Below are positions 8,866 to 16,399 of a stretch of 64,000 nucleotides of DNA, one piece after another. Each line of letters opens with the position of its first letter. Position 1 is the first letter of the stretch. The DNA is from Candidatus Methylomicrobium oryzae (GTDB lineage: Bacteria; Pseudomonadota; Gammaproteobacteria; Methylococcales; Methylomonadaceae). The notes beneath the pieces are model-generated. The model ran no database searches, was not told where the DNA came from, and was given only the letters and a program-made list of their open reading frames with translations. The DNA lies in NCBI RefSeq assembly GCF_016745425.1, contig NZ_JAERVK010000014.1:1-64000 (forward strand), written 5' to 3'. Made by a program: the position numbers and the translations under genes.

Positions 8866-8910
8866 TCCGCGTAGCTCCGATTAGCGAAGCGTAATCGGAG
8901 CTACGGTCCT
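8864..8910. repeat. Dispersed palindromic repeat, family 1, short copy 3
   Basis: AGTCCGCGTAGCTCCGATTA, a short GCGAAGC loop region and the complement TAATCGGAGCTACGG, lacking the central 40 bases of copies 1 and 2. It begins within the stop codon of the Gly/His-rich gene. Confidence 0.85.
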
Positions 8911-8935
8911 GCATAAATGCATTGTCTAAAAAGGT

Positions 8936-9030
8936 AGCCCGCGTAGGGCGGAATAGCGAAGCGTATTTCGCCGGATGTGGAGTTTCCATGCGGCATAATA
9001 CGGCTTTGCCTATTGCGCCCTACGGTCCTG
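8936..9030. repeat. Dispersed palindromic repeat, family 1-related, copy 4
   Basis: Opens with TAGCCCGCGTAGGGCGGAAT and closes with ATTGCGCCCTACGGTCCTG. The outer layout matches family 1, with different inner bases (GGCGGAATAGCGAAGCG). It is followed at 9051-9079 by another inverted repeat, GCTGGGTTT / AACCCAGC, so the stretch 8866-9130 holds palindromes only and no gene. Confidence 0.75.
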
Positions 9031-9050
9031 AACCGCCACCAACATAATGA

Positions 9051-9079
9051 GCTGGGTTTCCGCGAAGCTCCAACCCAGC
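9051..9079. repeat. Inverted repeat GCTGGGTT / AACCCAGC
   Basis: Arms 9051-9058 and 9072-9079 enclose TCCGCGAAGCTCC-like DNA. The same GCGAAGC core appears in the neighbouring family 1 palindromes, suggesting a shared origin. Confidence 0.6.
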
Positions 9080-9100
9080 CTACGCGCTGTCGAAGATGGA

Positions 9101-9131
9101 ACATTTGCTGGCCTCAAAAACCAGCAAATGT
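9101..9131. repeat. Perfect 11-bp hairpin upstream of the tmRNA terminator
   Basis: ACATTTGCTGG (9101-9111) pairs with CCAGCAAATGT (9121-9131) around a nine-base loop. It may be a second stop signal after ssrA. Confidence 0.6.
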
Positions 9132-9146
9132 GCCAAAGATGTGCAC

Positions 9147-9180
9147 AAAATCAGCAAGTAATATATAAGTTGCTGATTTT
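9147..9180 (-). terminator. Likely intrinsic terminator of ssrA
   Basis: AAAATCAGCAA (9147-9157) and TTGCTGATTTT (9170-9180) make a perfect 11-bp stem. On the minus strand it lies 12 bases past the CCA end of the tmRNA, and the arm ends in a T run. Confidence 0.7.
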
Positions 9181-9192
9181 GTTGCTTTAAAT

Positions 9193-9585
9193 TGGTGGAG
9201 GCGGCGGGAATTGAACCCGCGTCCGCAAGTACTCCGCCGTAAGGTCTACATGCTTATCCCGCGCTTTTGATTTAACTGCCAGCTACCCGTCGGGCCAAGA
9301 AAACTGTCAGCGATTCCGTTAGGTTTTAGCGCCGCCACTCCGGACAAATTTTGGCGCGATCTTATGTAAATGACCTCTGAGCGTTCCGCTTGTCCCGAGG
9401 GACATTAAGAACTCTGCCCGCATAAGCACAGACAGTCAAAGGAATGGAGGCTGTTTTTAGGCAGCCAAAGCCATTGAGTAGTTTTCGTCGTTTGCGAATA
9501 CTTTTTTTCTGTAGGTTTTACGAGGTGTACAGTCCTCGGCATGCACTTAAGGTTTCGCTACCCACGTCGAAGCCAGGTCGCCCCC
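9193..9585 (-). ncRNA. ssrA: Transfer-messenger RNA (tmRNA)
   Basis: A 393-base single-piece tmRNA read on the minus strand. The 5' end is GGGGGCGACCTGGCTTCGACG (9585 downwards, first 20 bases shown are diagnostic). The 3' tRNA-like end has the T-arm GGTTCAATTCCC and an encoded CCA at 9193-9195. The tag frame on the minus strand, 9495 to 9457, gives ANDENYSMALAA and stop TAA, which ends in the degradation signal ALAA. It rescues stalled ribosomes with SmpB and marks the unfinished protein for proteases such as ClpXP. smpB is not in this window. Confidence 0.98.
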
Positions 9586-9603
9586 TTAACTGTTTCATAT
9601 CCT

Positions 9604-9631
9604 AAGATAGAGATATTTTAAAAAAATTCAA
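9604..9631 (-). promoter_or_regulatory. Candidate sigma-70 promoter of ssrA
   Basis: On the minus strand TTGAAT (9631-9626), a 16-base spacer and TATCTT (9609-9604), about 20 bases before the mature 5' end. Position and match are good but the 5' end is made by processing, so the start site is not fixed. Confidence 0.5.
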
Positions 9632-9786
9632 TTTTCGAAAAATTTCTCCGATTCGGCGACTCACGCCAAACGGCACGGGGAAAAATTGAAAATATTTAAG
9701 CTGGCTATTATAGCCCATCAGCGGAAATATCCATACAGGATTCTTCATTCCAAAGGCAGGGCGCCAGCCTGCCGAAACGCGATTTC

Positions 9787-9847
9787 TTTGTAGGGTACGC
9801 TATGCGTACCATTTTTTGGCTGATGGCAGGCAGCGTACCCTACAAAG
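9787..9847. repeat. Dispersed palindromic repeat, family 2, copy 1
   Basis: TTTGTAGGGTACGCTATGCG at the left and CAGCGTACCCTACAAAG at the right form a long hairpin around ATTTTTTGGCTGATGG. Three other places in the window carry the same GTAGGGTACGC unit. It lies between ssrA and the tRNA-Asp promoter. Confidence 0.85.
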
Positions 9848-9860
9848 TCAGCAATAGTAC

Positions 9861-9888
9861 TTGACGAATTTCAGAAATCCTGTAAAAT
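9861..9888 (+). promoter_or_regulatory. Promoter of tRNA-Asp
   Basis: TTGACG (9861-9866), a 16-base spacer and TAAAAT (9883-9888), 16 bases before the tRNA. A G/C-rich stretch (GCCCGG) follows the -10, like a stringent discriminator. Confidence 0.7.
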
Positions 9889-9904
9889 GCCCGGCTTCTA
9901 ACGC

Positions 9905-9981
9905 GGAGCGGTAGTTCAGTCGGTTAGAATACCGGCCTGTCACGCCGGGGGTCGCGGGTTCGAGTCCCGTCCGCTCCGCCA
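9905..9981 (+). tRNA. tRNA-Asp (GTC)
   Basis: A 77-base tRNA with acceptor arms GGAGCGG and CCGCTCC, discriminator G and encoded CCA (9979-9981). The anticodon loop CCTGTCACG gives GTC, reading Asp codons. D-loop (AGTCGGTTAGAAT) and T-arm (GGTTCGAGTCC) are standard. Confidence 0.98.
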
Positions 9982-9996
9982 TCTGTCTTCTTCATA

Positions 9997-10018
9997 GGGA
10001 GAGCTTTTTTGCTCCCCC
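9997..10018 (+). terminator. Possible terminator after tRNA-Asp
   Basis: GGGAGAGC, a run of six T, then GCTCCCCC: an imperfect stem with the T run in the loop, between the tRNA and the convergent sixA. Weak evidence. Confidence 0.35.
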
Positions 10019-10042
10019 TCTCCTTTTTCTCCAGTCGCTTTT

Positions 10043-10546
10043 CTATTCCGGCAAAGATTTCGGATAGAGAATTTCGATCAGTCTGGCGCAGCCGGCTTCC
10101 AGTTCGCTCCAGTCATCCGGCATTTCAAGCCGAGCCAAAGCTGCCGTGGGCATCAGTTTCTCGACCTCGGGCAGGCCGTCTTCGCTCGCCAGTTCGACCA
10201 GCAGCTCTTCAAGGTCCGGGTTATGTCCGACCACCAATACGCATTGGGCCGATTTGGGACATCCGGCGAGTACGTTTTTGATTTCTTCCATGCCGGAAAA
10301 ATAAAGCCGCGGCTCCTGTGTCGGCGGCTCGGGCCGTTTCAGCGCGTCACAGACCAGTTGGGCGGTATTCAGCGCACGGCGGGCAGGCGATGTAATGATC
10401 AAATCCGGGCATAGCCCGCGCTCCTGCAGCCACTCGCCAAGACGGTGCGCCGCACGTCTGCCGCGCGGCTTCAACGGGCGGTCGAAGTCGGAACCCACCG
10501 CATCGCGGTCCGATTTGCCATGGCGTAACAACCATAATTCTCTCAT
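10043..10546 (-). CDS. sixA: Phosphohistidine phosphatase SixA
   Basis: A histidine-phosphatase (phosphoglycerate-mutase fold) protein of 167 residues from ATG 10546; a TTG five codons earlier is less likely. The catalytic motif LLRHGKS is at the N-terminus, and the second conserved part is VLVVGHNPDLEELL. SixA removes phosphate from phosphohistidine, in E. coli on ArcB or the PTS-Ntr component NPr; no such partner is in view. It is divergent from the CHAD-domain gene at 10726, a partner often found beside SixA-like genes. Confidence 0.88.
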   Translation of the reverse strand: MRELWLLRHGKSDRDAVGSDFDRPLKPRGRRAAHRLGEWLQERGLCPDLIITSPARRALNTAQLVCDALKRPEPPTQEPRLYFSGMEEIKNVLAGCPKSAQCVLVVGHNPDLEELLVELASEDGLPEVEKLMPTAALARLEMPDDWSELEAGCARLIEILYPKSLPE

Positions 10547-10725
10547 CGTTTTACCCTTCAAAATAAATGGGTTTTTTGCAATCTTGACGGACTTCGGCGG
10601 TCAAAATTAACAACCCTGCCGGCTGTGCTTGTGTATGGCGGCCGACGTCATTAAACTGTCATATAAGAATGGCAGTATAAAGGATTTATGCCTTTTATCT
10701 CAAAATCTGCTTCCGGAACGACGGG

Positions 10726-12246
10726 ATGATGGACTTACGATTCGAATTGCCTGCGGGTCTGGGCGTTGATAAGCTGATCGCGTCCCTGGACAAGTTTGCC
10801 GACGTGCAGTTGGTTCTGCAGGAGTATTGCCTCCGCACCTATTACGACAGTTTCGACTGGCGCCTTTATCAAAACGAAATTTTGTGTGAATTCAACCGGT
10901 CTCGGACGGCTTCCAACCTGGTATTGAAAAATCTGCAGAACGGCCGGGTTTTTGCGACCCTGGAAACGCCGGAGGTCCCTCACCGGGCCGGTCTTCTTAA
11001 AGCGGGCAAGGTGCGCACTACGCTGGAAACCTATCTGGAACCGCGCGCGCTGCTGCCTCTCTGTTCGCTGGAGTACGAAGCCTATCATTTGTTGCTGCGC
11101 AATGAAGAAAAGCGCATCATCCTGCGCCTGCTGCTCGAAGATTACGAACTCCTGAACAGCCAACTGACGCTTCAGCCGGTCAGAGGTTTCCTGAAAACCG
11201 CGGAACATATCGCCGCGACCCTGGCCGAAGAGCTCGGCATGAAGCCGCTCACCCGGTCGCCATTGGACCTTGCGCTCGCGCTCGAAGGTCGCAAGCCGAA
11301 CGATTATTCGTCCAAGCTCAAAATCGATCTCGATTCCTCAATGCGCGCCGATCTGGCCGTCAAATTCATCTTCGGCGCTTTATTGAAAACGATGAAGTTG
11401 AACGAACAGGGCGTGATTGCCGATCTGGATTCCGAGTTTCTGCACGATTTTCGGGTCGCGGTGCGCCGAAGCCGCACCGGCCTCAGCCAGCTCAAGGATG
11501 TGCTGACGGCCGATGTAACAAGCTATTTCGCGGATTTTTTCTCCTGGTTGGGCCAGGTCACCGGCCCGACGCGCGATCTCGACGTTTACCTGGCGAAATT
11601 CGAGCGCTACATGCTTCATCTGCCTGCCGATTCGCATGCGGATATCGAGCCGTTTCTGGGGCTGCTGCAGGAAAAGCGGGCCCAAAATCAGCGGGATTTG
11701 GCCGAAAAATTGAGTTCGGCAAAGTACCGCAAGACGCTGACGGAATGGGAGCACTGCCTGAAAAGCCGATCGTATCCGGAATCAACAGCGGCACAGTGCC
11801 CTGACATCAAAACGCTGGCCGATCGCCGGATCTGGAAGATCTATCGTCGCGTAGTCAAAGAAGGCCGGGCGATTACGCCGCATTCGCCGGCGGAAAATTT
11901 GCACGAATTGCGCAAGACCTGTAAGAAATTGCGTTACCTCATCGAATTTTTTCAAAGCCTGTATCCCAGGCAACAGGTTAGAAAGCTGATCAAGCAGCTT
12001 AAAGGGCTGCAGGACGTGCTTGGCGATTTTCAGGACCTCGACGTGCAGATCGATTATATCGACCGGTGCTGCAAGGACAACAAAGGCGAGTTGCCGCCCG
12101 CCACGCTGAGAGCCCTGGACGAGCTGATTCACCAATTGACCGGCCAAAAAGCGCGGGTGCGCAAACATTATCAGCCGGCATTCGATGCGTTTGTGCAGGC
12201 GAAAAATCAAGCGGTGTTCAAAGCGCTGTTCGCGGGGCAGCAGTAG
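10726..12246 (+). CDS. CHAD-domain protein with CYTH-like N-terminus
   Basis: A 506-residue protein. Residues 1 to about 200 resemble a diverged CYTH (triphosphate tunnel) region with alternating basic and acidic strands (EILCEFNRSRTASNLVLK). Residues about 215-500 are the helical CHAD domain: FLHDFRVAVRRSRTGL, LHELRKTCKKLRYLIEFF and LKGLQDVLGDFQDLDV are the conserved basic and Asp-containing helices. CHAD domains bind polyphosphate. Cytoplasmic; no signal peptide. ATGATG at 10726 leaves the start uncertain by one codon. The enzymatic residues of a triphosphatase are not clearly complete. Confidence 0.88.
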   Translation: MMDLRFELPAGLGVDKLIASLDKFADVQLVLQEYCLRTYYDSFDWRLYQNEILCEFNRSRTASNLVLKNLQNGRVFATLETPEVPHRAGLLKAGKVRTTLETYLEPRALLPLCSLEYEAYHLLLRNEEKRIILRLLLEDYELLNSQLTLQPVRGFLKTAEHIAATLAEELGMKPLTRSPLDLALALEGRKPNDYSSKLKIDLDSSMRADLAVKFIFGALLKTMKLNEQGVIADLDSEFLHDFRVAVRRSRTGLSQLKDVLTADVTSYFADFFSWLGQVTGPTRDLDVYLAKFERYMLHLPADSHADIEPFLGLLQEKRAQNQRDLAEKLSSAKYRKTLTEWEHCLKSRSYPESTAAQCPDIKTLADRRIWKIYRRVVKEGRAITPHSPAENLHELRKTCKKLRYLIEFFQSLYPRQQVRKLIKQLKGLQDVLGDFQDLDVQIDYIDRCCKDNKGELPPATLRALDELIHQLTGQKARVRKHYQPAFDAFVQAKNQAVFKALFAGQQ

Positions 12247-12419
12247 GTTTTTCATGGGGGTTCGGTTTTCGCCGACTCCCCCCGTCTCGTCCCGATCATA
12301 GGCTTCGCAGGTTGGATTGTGCATTTTACGCAATCCGCACGGGCCTCGAATCTCTCCCGACTTCCCGCTTTCCTGGGATACAATGAGCCGTTTTTTGACT
12401 TCGCTCCCGTATCCGTTGC

Positions 12420-13838
12420 ATGAATTCCGTACTTGTCGGCATCGTCGTTTACATCCTGCTGCAACTGCTGGTCGGTGTTTATTGTTCGCGAAAGATCGCC
12501 AGCGAAAGCGATTATCTGTTGGCCGGGCGCAGTCTCGGCGTCGGCATGGGAAGCCTGAGTGTGTTCGCGACCTGGTTCGGGGCGGAGACCTGTATCGGCG
12601 CTGCGGGTTCGGTTTACGAAAACGGACTGTCGGGCGCGACGGTCGATCCGTTCGGCTACACCCTGTGTCTGGTTTTAATGGGCCTGGTGTTTGCGGCGCA
12701 TTTGTGGCGGCGCAATCTGACCACGCTGGCCGATCTGTTCCTGCAGCGCTATTCGGCCGGAATCCAGAGCTTTGCCGTGCTCCTGATCGCGCCGACTTCG
12801 ATCATGTGGGCGGCGGCGCAGGTTCGCGCATTCGGGCAGGTGTTGTCTTCGGCGTCCGGGCTCGAAGTCGACATCGCGATTGCGGTCGCGGCAGTGGTCG
12901 TGATCGTCTACACGATGTACGGCGGTCTTTTGGCCGACGTGGTGACCGATGCGGTGCAGGGCATCGCATTGATCATTGGGTTGCTGTTGTTGCTGGTGCT
13001 CGTACTGGAGGCGGGCGGAGGCATCGACGTGGCGATCGCGCGTCTTGATGCAGAGCAGCTGGGATTTTTCGGAACGTCGGAAACATCGGGCCTCGAAACG
13101 CTGGAACAGTGGGCGATCCCGATCTGCGGCTCGGTGCTCTCGCAGGAGTTGGTCGCACGGGTGCTGGCCAGCCGCTCTCCCGAAGCGGCGCGCCGCGCCT
13201 GCGTATACGGCGGCCTGCTTTATCTGGCGGTCGGCCTGATTCCGGTCACGCTCGGGCTGCTCGGCATGCAGCTCCTGCCCGGATTGAACGAACCGGAGCA
13301 GATTTTGCCGACGCTGGCGCAAAAATATCTGCATTCTTTTTTCTATGTCGTTTTCGCCGGCGCGCTGATCTCGGCGATTTTGTCGACTGTCGACAGTGCC
13401 TTACTGGCCGCTTCGGCGCTGTTGTCGCACAATCTGGTCGTGCCGCTGATGAGGATTCAGGACGAGGCGGCGAAAGTCAAAATCGCCCGGATGATCGTGC
13501 TGGCGAGCGGAATCGTCGCCTTTGCGCTGGCGTTGAACGCCGGCCGGGTCTATACGCTGGTCGAAGAGGCTTCCGCTTTCGGCAGCGCGGGTATTTTTAC
13601 GGTGGTGATTTTCGGGCTTTTCACTTCGTTCGGCGGCGCGTTCAGTGCCGGCGTAACGTTGGCTGCGGGTATGCTGACCTGGATTATCGGGCATCATGTT
13701 CTGGATCTGGCGACGCCTTATCTGGTTTCGCTGTCGGTTGCGCTGGCAAGTTACATCCTGGTGGCCTGTTGGGAGCGCGCGCGGGCGGGTGAAATGAAAT
13801 TGGGCCTTATTGCGGCCTGGCTGCGTGAGGAGCGTTAA
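12420..13838 (+). CDS. Sodium:solute symporter family transporter
   Basis: A 472-residue membrane protein of the SSS family (LeuT fold), about 13 hydrophobic segments. Landmarks: SDYLLAGRSLGVG in the first loop, VFATWFGAETCIGAAGSVYENGL, and TDAVQGIALIIG. The sodium-site helix 8 region FAGALISAILSTVDSALLAASALL has the conserved Ser and Thr. Which solute it carries cannot be read from sequence; candidates include amino acids, proline or carboxylates. The reading is single-gene, with a palindromic terminator-like repeat just after the stop (13845-13877). Confidence 0.9.
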   Translation: MNSVLVGIVVYILLQLLVGVYCSRKIASESDYLLAGRSLGVGMGSLSVFATWFGAETCIGAAGSVYENGLSGATVDPFGYTLCLVLMGLVFAAHLWRRNLTTLADLFLQRYSAGIQSFAVLLIAPTSIMWAAAQVRAFGQVLSSASGLEVDIAIAVAAVVVIVYTMYGGLLADVVTDAVQGIALIIGLLLLLVLVLEAGGGIDVAIARLDAEQLGFFGTSETSGLETLEQWAIPICGSVLSQELVARVLASRSPEAARRACVYGGLLYLAVGLIPVTLGLLGMQLLPGLNEPEQILPTLAQKYLHSFFYVVFAGALISAILSTVDSALLAASALLSHNLVVPLMRIQDEAAKVKIARMIVLASGIVAFALALNAGRVYTLVEEASAFGSAGIFTVVIFGLFTSFGGAFSAGVTLAAGMLTWIIGHHVLDLATPYLVSLSVALASYILVACWERARAGEMKLGLIAAWLREER

Positions 13839-13844
13839 TGTAGA

Positions 13845-13877
13845 AGACCTGCCAGGTTTTCAAAACCTGGCAGGTCT
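13845..13877. repeat. 33-bp perfect palindrome, family 3, copy 1 (bidirectional terminator)
   Basis: AGACCTGCCAGGTTTT (13845-13860), a single C, then AAAACCTGGCAGGTCT (13862-13877). With T runs on both strands and two convergent genes on either side, it can serve as a two-way intrinsic terminator. A second copy lies at 23535-23567. Confidence 0.88.
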
Positions 13878-13904
13878 GTGAGGGTGGGACAGTCGCTTTG
13901 GTGT

Positions 13905-14837
13905 TCAAGCCTGCAGCAATACTCCCACATGCGCCGCCACGCTGCGCGCCAGGGCTTCCAAGTTGTAGCCGCCTTCCAGAACCGATATCAGCCGGCCCTT
14001 GCAAAATTCCTTGGCGACGGCGACCAATTCCTCCGTAATCCAGCGGTAATCGTCCTCGACCAACTCGATGTCCGCGAGCGGGTCGTCTCGGTGCGCGTCG
14101 AAGCCGGCCGAAACCAGCAGCAGTTCGGGTTCGAACCGCTGCAGGGCGGGTAGGGCGATCATTTCGACCTTCCGGCGATATTCGGCGCCGTCCGTGCCTG
14201 CCGCGAGCGGAATGTTGACGATGTTGCCGACGCCGGTTTCGTTCGGATAACCGGTGCCCGGATAAAAAGGCATTTCGTGAGTGGAAACGTACAGCACTTC
14301 GGCTTGCCGTTCGAAAGCGGCTTGTGTGCCGTTGCCGTGATGCACGTCGAAATCGACGATTGCAATGCGTCGGATCGAATGGTGTTTCCGCGCATGTTCG
14401 GCGGCGATCGCGATATTGTTGAACAGGCAAAAACCCATCGACCGATCCGGTTCGGCATGATGACCGGGCGGGCGCACCGCGCAAAAAGCGTTGTCGGCCT
14501 TGCCGCCGACCACCTGATCGACCGCGTCGCAGACTGCGCCGACTGCACGCAAGGCCGCGTTCGCGCTGCCGTGCGAAAGATAGGTGTCCGGATCGAGGTA
14601 TTGATGGCTGCCTTCCGGGATGGGGCGTAAAACCCGGTCGGTATGCGCCTGGGGGTGGATCAGCCGGATTTGATCGTATTGCGCTGGCCCGAGAGGCGGC
14701 GATTTTCTGACCAGTTTGGCGAATTCGGGCGCCTGTAAGGCTTTTTCGATGCGGCGCAGCCGGTCCGGCGACTCGGGATGCTCAAAGGGCGGGGTATGTC
14801 TTAGAAAGTCGTCGTGCGCGTAATAAAGCGTCGTCAT
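13905..14837 (-). CDS. Histone-deacetylase-like amidohydrolase
   Basis: A 310-residue member of the arginase/deacetylase fold. Start ATG 14837 (MTTLYYAHDDFLRH) fits the family; the open frame reaches 14942. Catalytic features are intact: RPPGHHAEPDRSMGFC with the His pair, IVDFDVHHGNGTQ and SAGFDAHRDDPLA holding the zinc-binding Asp/His/Asp, and LEGGYN near the end. Such bacterial class II HDAC-like enzymes deacetylate acetylpolyamines, other small amides or protein lysines; the true substrate is not evident. Divergent from the SMR exporter at 14953. Confidence 0.92.
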   Translation of the reverse strand: MTTLYYAHDDFLRHTPPFEHPESPDRLRRIEKALQAPEFAKLVRKSPPLGPAQYDQIRLIHPQAHTDRVLRPIPEGSHQYLDPDTYLSHGSANAALRAVGAVCDAVDQVVGGKADNAFCAVRPPGHHAEPDRSMGFCLFNNIAIAAEHARKHHSIRRIAIVDFDVHHGNGTQAAFERQAEVLYVSTHEMPFYPGTGYPNETGVGNIVNIPLAAGTDGAEYRRKVEMIALPALQRFEPELLLVSAGFDAHRDDPLADIELVEDDYRWITEELVAVAKEFCKGRLISVLEGGYNLEALARSVAAHVGVLLQA

Positions 14838-14952
14838 AGAACCGGAAAACGAAGTGGATGGCCATGCAATGCCGCTGCTCGGAGAGATTTCTTCGAGGCC
14901 GTCGCCTAGGGTAGAATAGTCGCTTTTACCGAAATAAAGCAAGAGGCGCTAA

Positions 14953-15273
14953 ATGGCCTGGTTATTGTTGTTCTCCGCCGGTCTTGCGGAGATTGTTTTT
15001 GCATTGAGCCTGAAGTTCAACGAAGGTTTCACCAAATTGTGGCCCAGCGTAATCACCTGCGTGTCGGGATTGTGCAGTTTTTACCTGTTGATGCTGGCGA
15101 TCAGAAGTCTGCCGCTCGGCACCGCGTATGCGGTCTGGACCGGGATGGGCGCGGTCGGCGTTGCGCTGCTCGGCATTCTATTGTTCAGGGAATCGGCGGA
15201 TGTGTTCCGGATGGTATCGATTTCGCTGGTGATTCTCGGCATCATCGGTCTTAAACTGACCGAAGCGCATTAA
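14953..15273 (+). CDS. gdx: SMR-family exporter, Gdx/SugE type
   Basis: A 106-residue four-helix small multidrug-resistance protein. The Glu in GLAEIVFALSLK (residue 13) is the coupling and substrate-binding acid. The pattern SLPLGTAYAVWTGMGAVGVALLG is that of the Gdx (SugE) branch, which exports guanidinium, rather than the EmrE branch. No guanidine riboswitch was recognised in the 115-base divergent region. Its stop TAA overlaps ATG 15273 of tusB by one base, so the genes are probably co-translated. Confidence 0.88.
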   Translation: MAWLLLFSAGLAEIVFALSLKFNEGFTKLWPSVITCVSGLCSFYLLMLAIRSLPLGTAYAVWTGMGAVGVALLGILLFRESADVFRMVSISLVILGIIGLKLTEAH

Positions 15274-15563
15274 TGCTGCATCTGATTTCCGCTTCGCCGG
15301 TTCCGCCAGCCGTTCTGGAAAGGATCGATCCGGGCAGCAGCGTGGTGTTTCTGGAAAATGCGGTGCTCTGGATTTTACGTGATGGCCGGTTGTACGATCG
15401 TCTGGCAGGGATGCTGGCCGATCACCATCTGTATGCGCTGTCCGCCGATCTGCTGATGCGCGGCATCGAGGCCGACCGGATCGTAGAAGGCATCGAAGTG
15501 ATCGATTACCAGGGATTGGTCGAACTGACCGTCGCACATCCGTTGATTCAATCATGGAATTGA
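15273..15563 (+). CDS. tusB: TusB/DsrH family sulfur-relay protein
   Basis: A 96-residue protein typical of DsrH/TusB: MLHLISASPV at the start, EDNAVLWIL-like strand, LYALSADLLMRGI and the end VIDYQGLVELTVAHPLIQSW. In the family it forms the TusBCD complex that passes persulfide sulfur from TusA to TusE for tRNA 2-thiouridine. The partners tusC and tusD are not here. The conserved Cys of many TusB/DsrH proteins is not apparent in this sequence. It overlaps the exporter by one base and tusE by ten. Confidence 0.85.
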   Translation: MLHLISASPVPPAVLERIDPGSSVVFLENAVLWILRDGRLYDRLAGMLADHHLYALSADLLMRGIEADRIVEGIEVIDYQGLVELTVAHPLIQSWN

Positions 15564-15886
15564 AAGTCGGCGATAGGGCGCTGGCGACGACCGATCAGGG
15601 GTTTCTGGTCAATGCCTCCGACTGGAACGACGCCGTGGCGGTCAAGCTGGCCGAGGCGGAGCGGATCGAATTGAGCCCCGCGCACTGGGAGATCATTCGC
15701 TTCATCCGGAATTATTACTTCGAGTTCAAACATTTGCCGAATGCGCGGGTGTTTGCGAAAGCGGTTGCGAAGGCGCTCGGCGAGGAAAAGGGCAACAGCC
15801 GGTATCTGCATCGCCTATTTCCCGAGGGACCTTTGAAATACGCCTGCAAGCTGGCGGGGCTGCCGAAACCGCCGACATGTATGTAG
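15554..15886 (+). CDS. tusE: TusE/DsrC family sulfur carrier
   Basis: A 110-residue DsrC/TusE protein. The C-terminal arm KYACKLAGLPKPPTCM carries both conserved cysteines: the penultimate one (CysA) that accepts persulfide, and one eleven residues earlier (CysB) present in true DsrC-like forms. Pattern WNDAVAVKLAEAERIELSPAHWEII is typical of the core. ATG 15554 lies inside tusB. It probably hands sulfur to MnmA for tRNA thiolation. The stop codon TAG is the first part of a family 2 palindromic repeat. Confidence 0.93.
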   Translation: MELKVGDRALATTDQGFLVNASDWNDAVAVKLAEAERIELSPAHWEIIRFIRNYYFEFKHLPNARVFAKAVAKALGEEKGNSRYLHRLFPEGPLKYACKLAGLPKPPTCM

Positions 15887-15994
15887 GGTACGCTACGCGT
15901 ACCATGAACCGGAAGCATTAAGAAAGGTACGCACTCGGCAATTGCTCCTGCATTGCTCTACCTCCTGCATCCCTGCAGTCGAGCGTGCCCTACG
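15884..15994. repeat. Dispersed palindromic repeat, family 2, interrupted copy 2
   Basis: TAGGGTACGCTACGCGTACC at 15885 onwards, AAGGTACGCACTCGG near 15924, and the closing GAGCGTGCCCTACG near 15980. The insert between the arms is longer than in other copies. It fills the space between the convergent tusE and hslR. Confidence 0.7.
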
Positions 15995-16399
15995 TTAGAG
16001 ATCGAAGTCCTGCTTGAAACGGTGGATCATCCGCCGCTGCTTTTTGTTCGGCCGCTGGTCAGGGCCGTTGTTGGGCATCAGCGCGCGCATTTCGCGTTCG
16101 TCGATGATCTGCTGTTGGCGTTTGGCGTGGCTTTCGGGATCTTCTTCGTAGAGCAGCGCCGCTTCCTTGGCGGGCCGACGTTGCGCGGAGAGCGCCACGA
16201 TCGTGATTTCCCAGTGCAGGTTGTCCTTGGTGATGGATAGGCGCATGCCCGGCTTCACTTCCTTGCCGGGTTTCACACGCTGTTCGTTGACGTGCACCTT
16301 GCCGCCCGCGATCGCTTCCTGGGCCAAATTGCGCGTCTTGAAAAAACGCGCGGCCCAGAGCCATTTATCGAGGCGGAGCGAGTCGAGTTCGGCGGGCAA
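15995..16399 (-). CDS. hslR: Heat-shock protein 15 (S4 RNA-binding)
   Basis: A 134-residue Hsp15 homologue. The S4 domain is at residues 5-60: LRLDKWLWAARFFKTR, then AQEAIAGGKVHVNEQRVKPG. The basic tail (KKQRRMIHRFKQDF) is usual for the family. HslR binds 50S subunits that carry nascent peptidyl-tRNA and helps recycle them. The best start is TTG 16399, directly after the ispH stop (16400-16402), so the pair is one transcript with no gap. Confidence 0.92.
   Translation of the reverse strand: MPAELDSLRLDKWLWAARFFKTRNLAQEAIAGGKVHVNEQRVKPGKEVKPGMRLSITKDNLHWEITIVALSAQRRPAKEAALLYEEDPESHAKRQQQIIDEREMRALMPNNGPDQRPNKKQRRMIHRFKQDFDL

Noticed and set aside
8351-8884. Straight reading of the Gly/His lipoprotein to the stop at 8884
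   Set aside because: The tail after the G9 run repeats EVAPEVAAIIGA-like text, a frame-shifted image of the GGGGHHWG repeats; the +1 frame gives the sensible protein.
12317-13048. 243-codon frame overlapping the symporter start
   Set aside because: Out-of-frame Arg/Gly-rich reading; the SSS transporter frame has family motifs.
14838-14952. Guanidine riboswitch before the Gdx exporter
   Set aside because: The divergent region is only 115 bases and I could not find the conserved guanidine-aptamer sequence elements.
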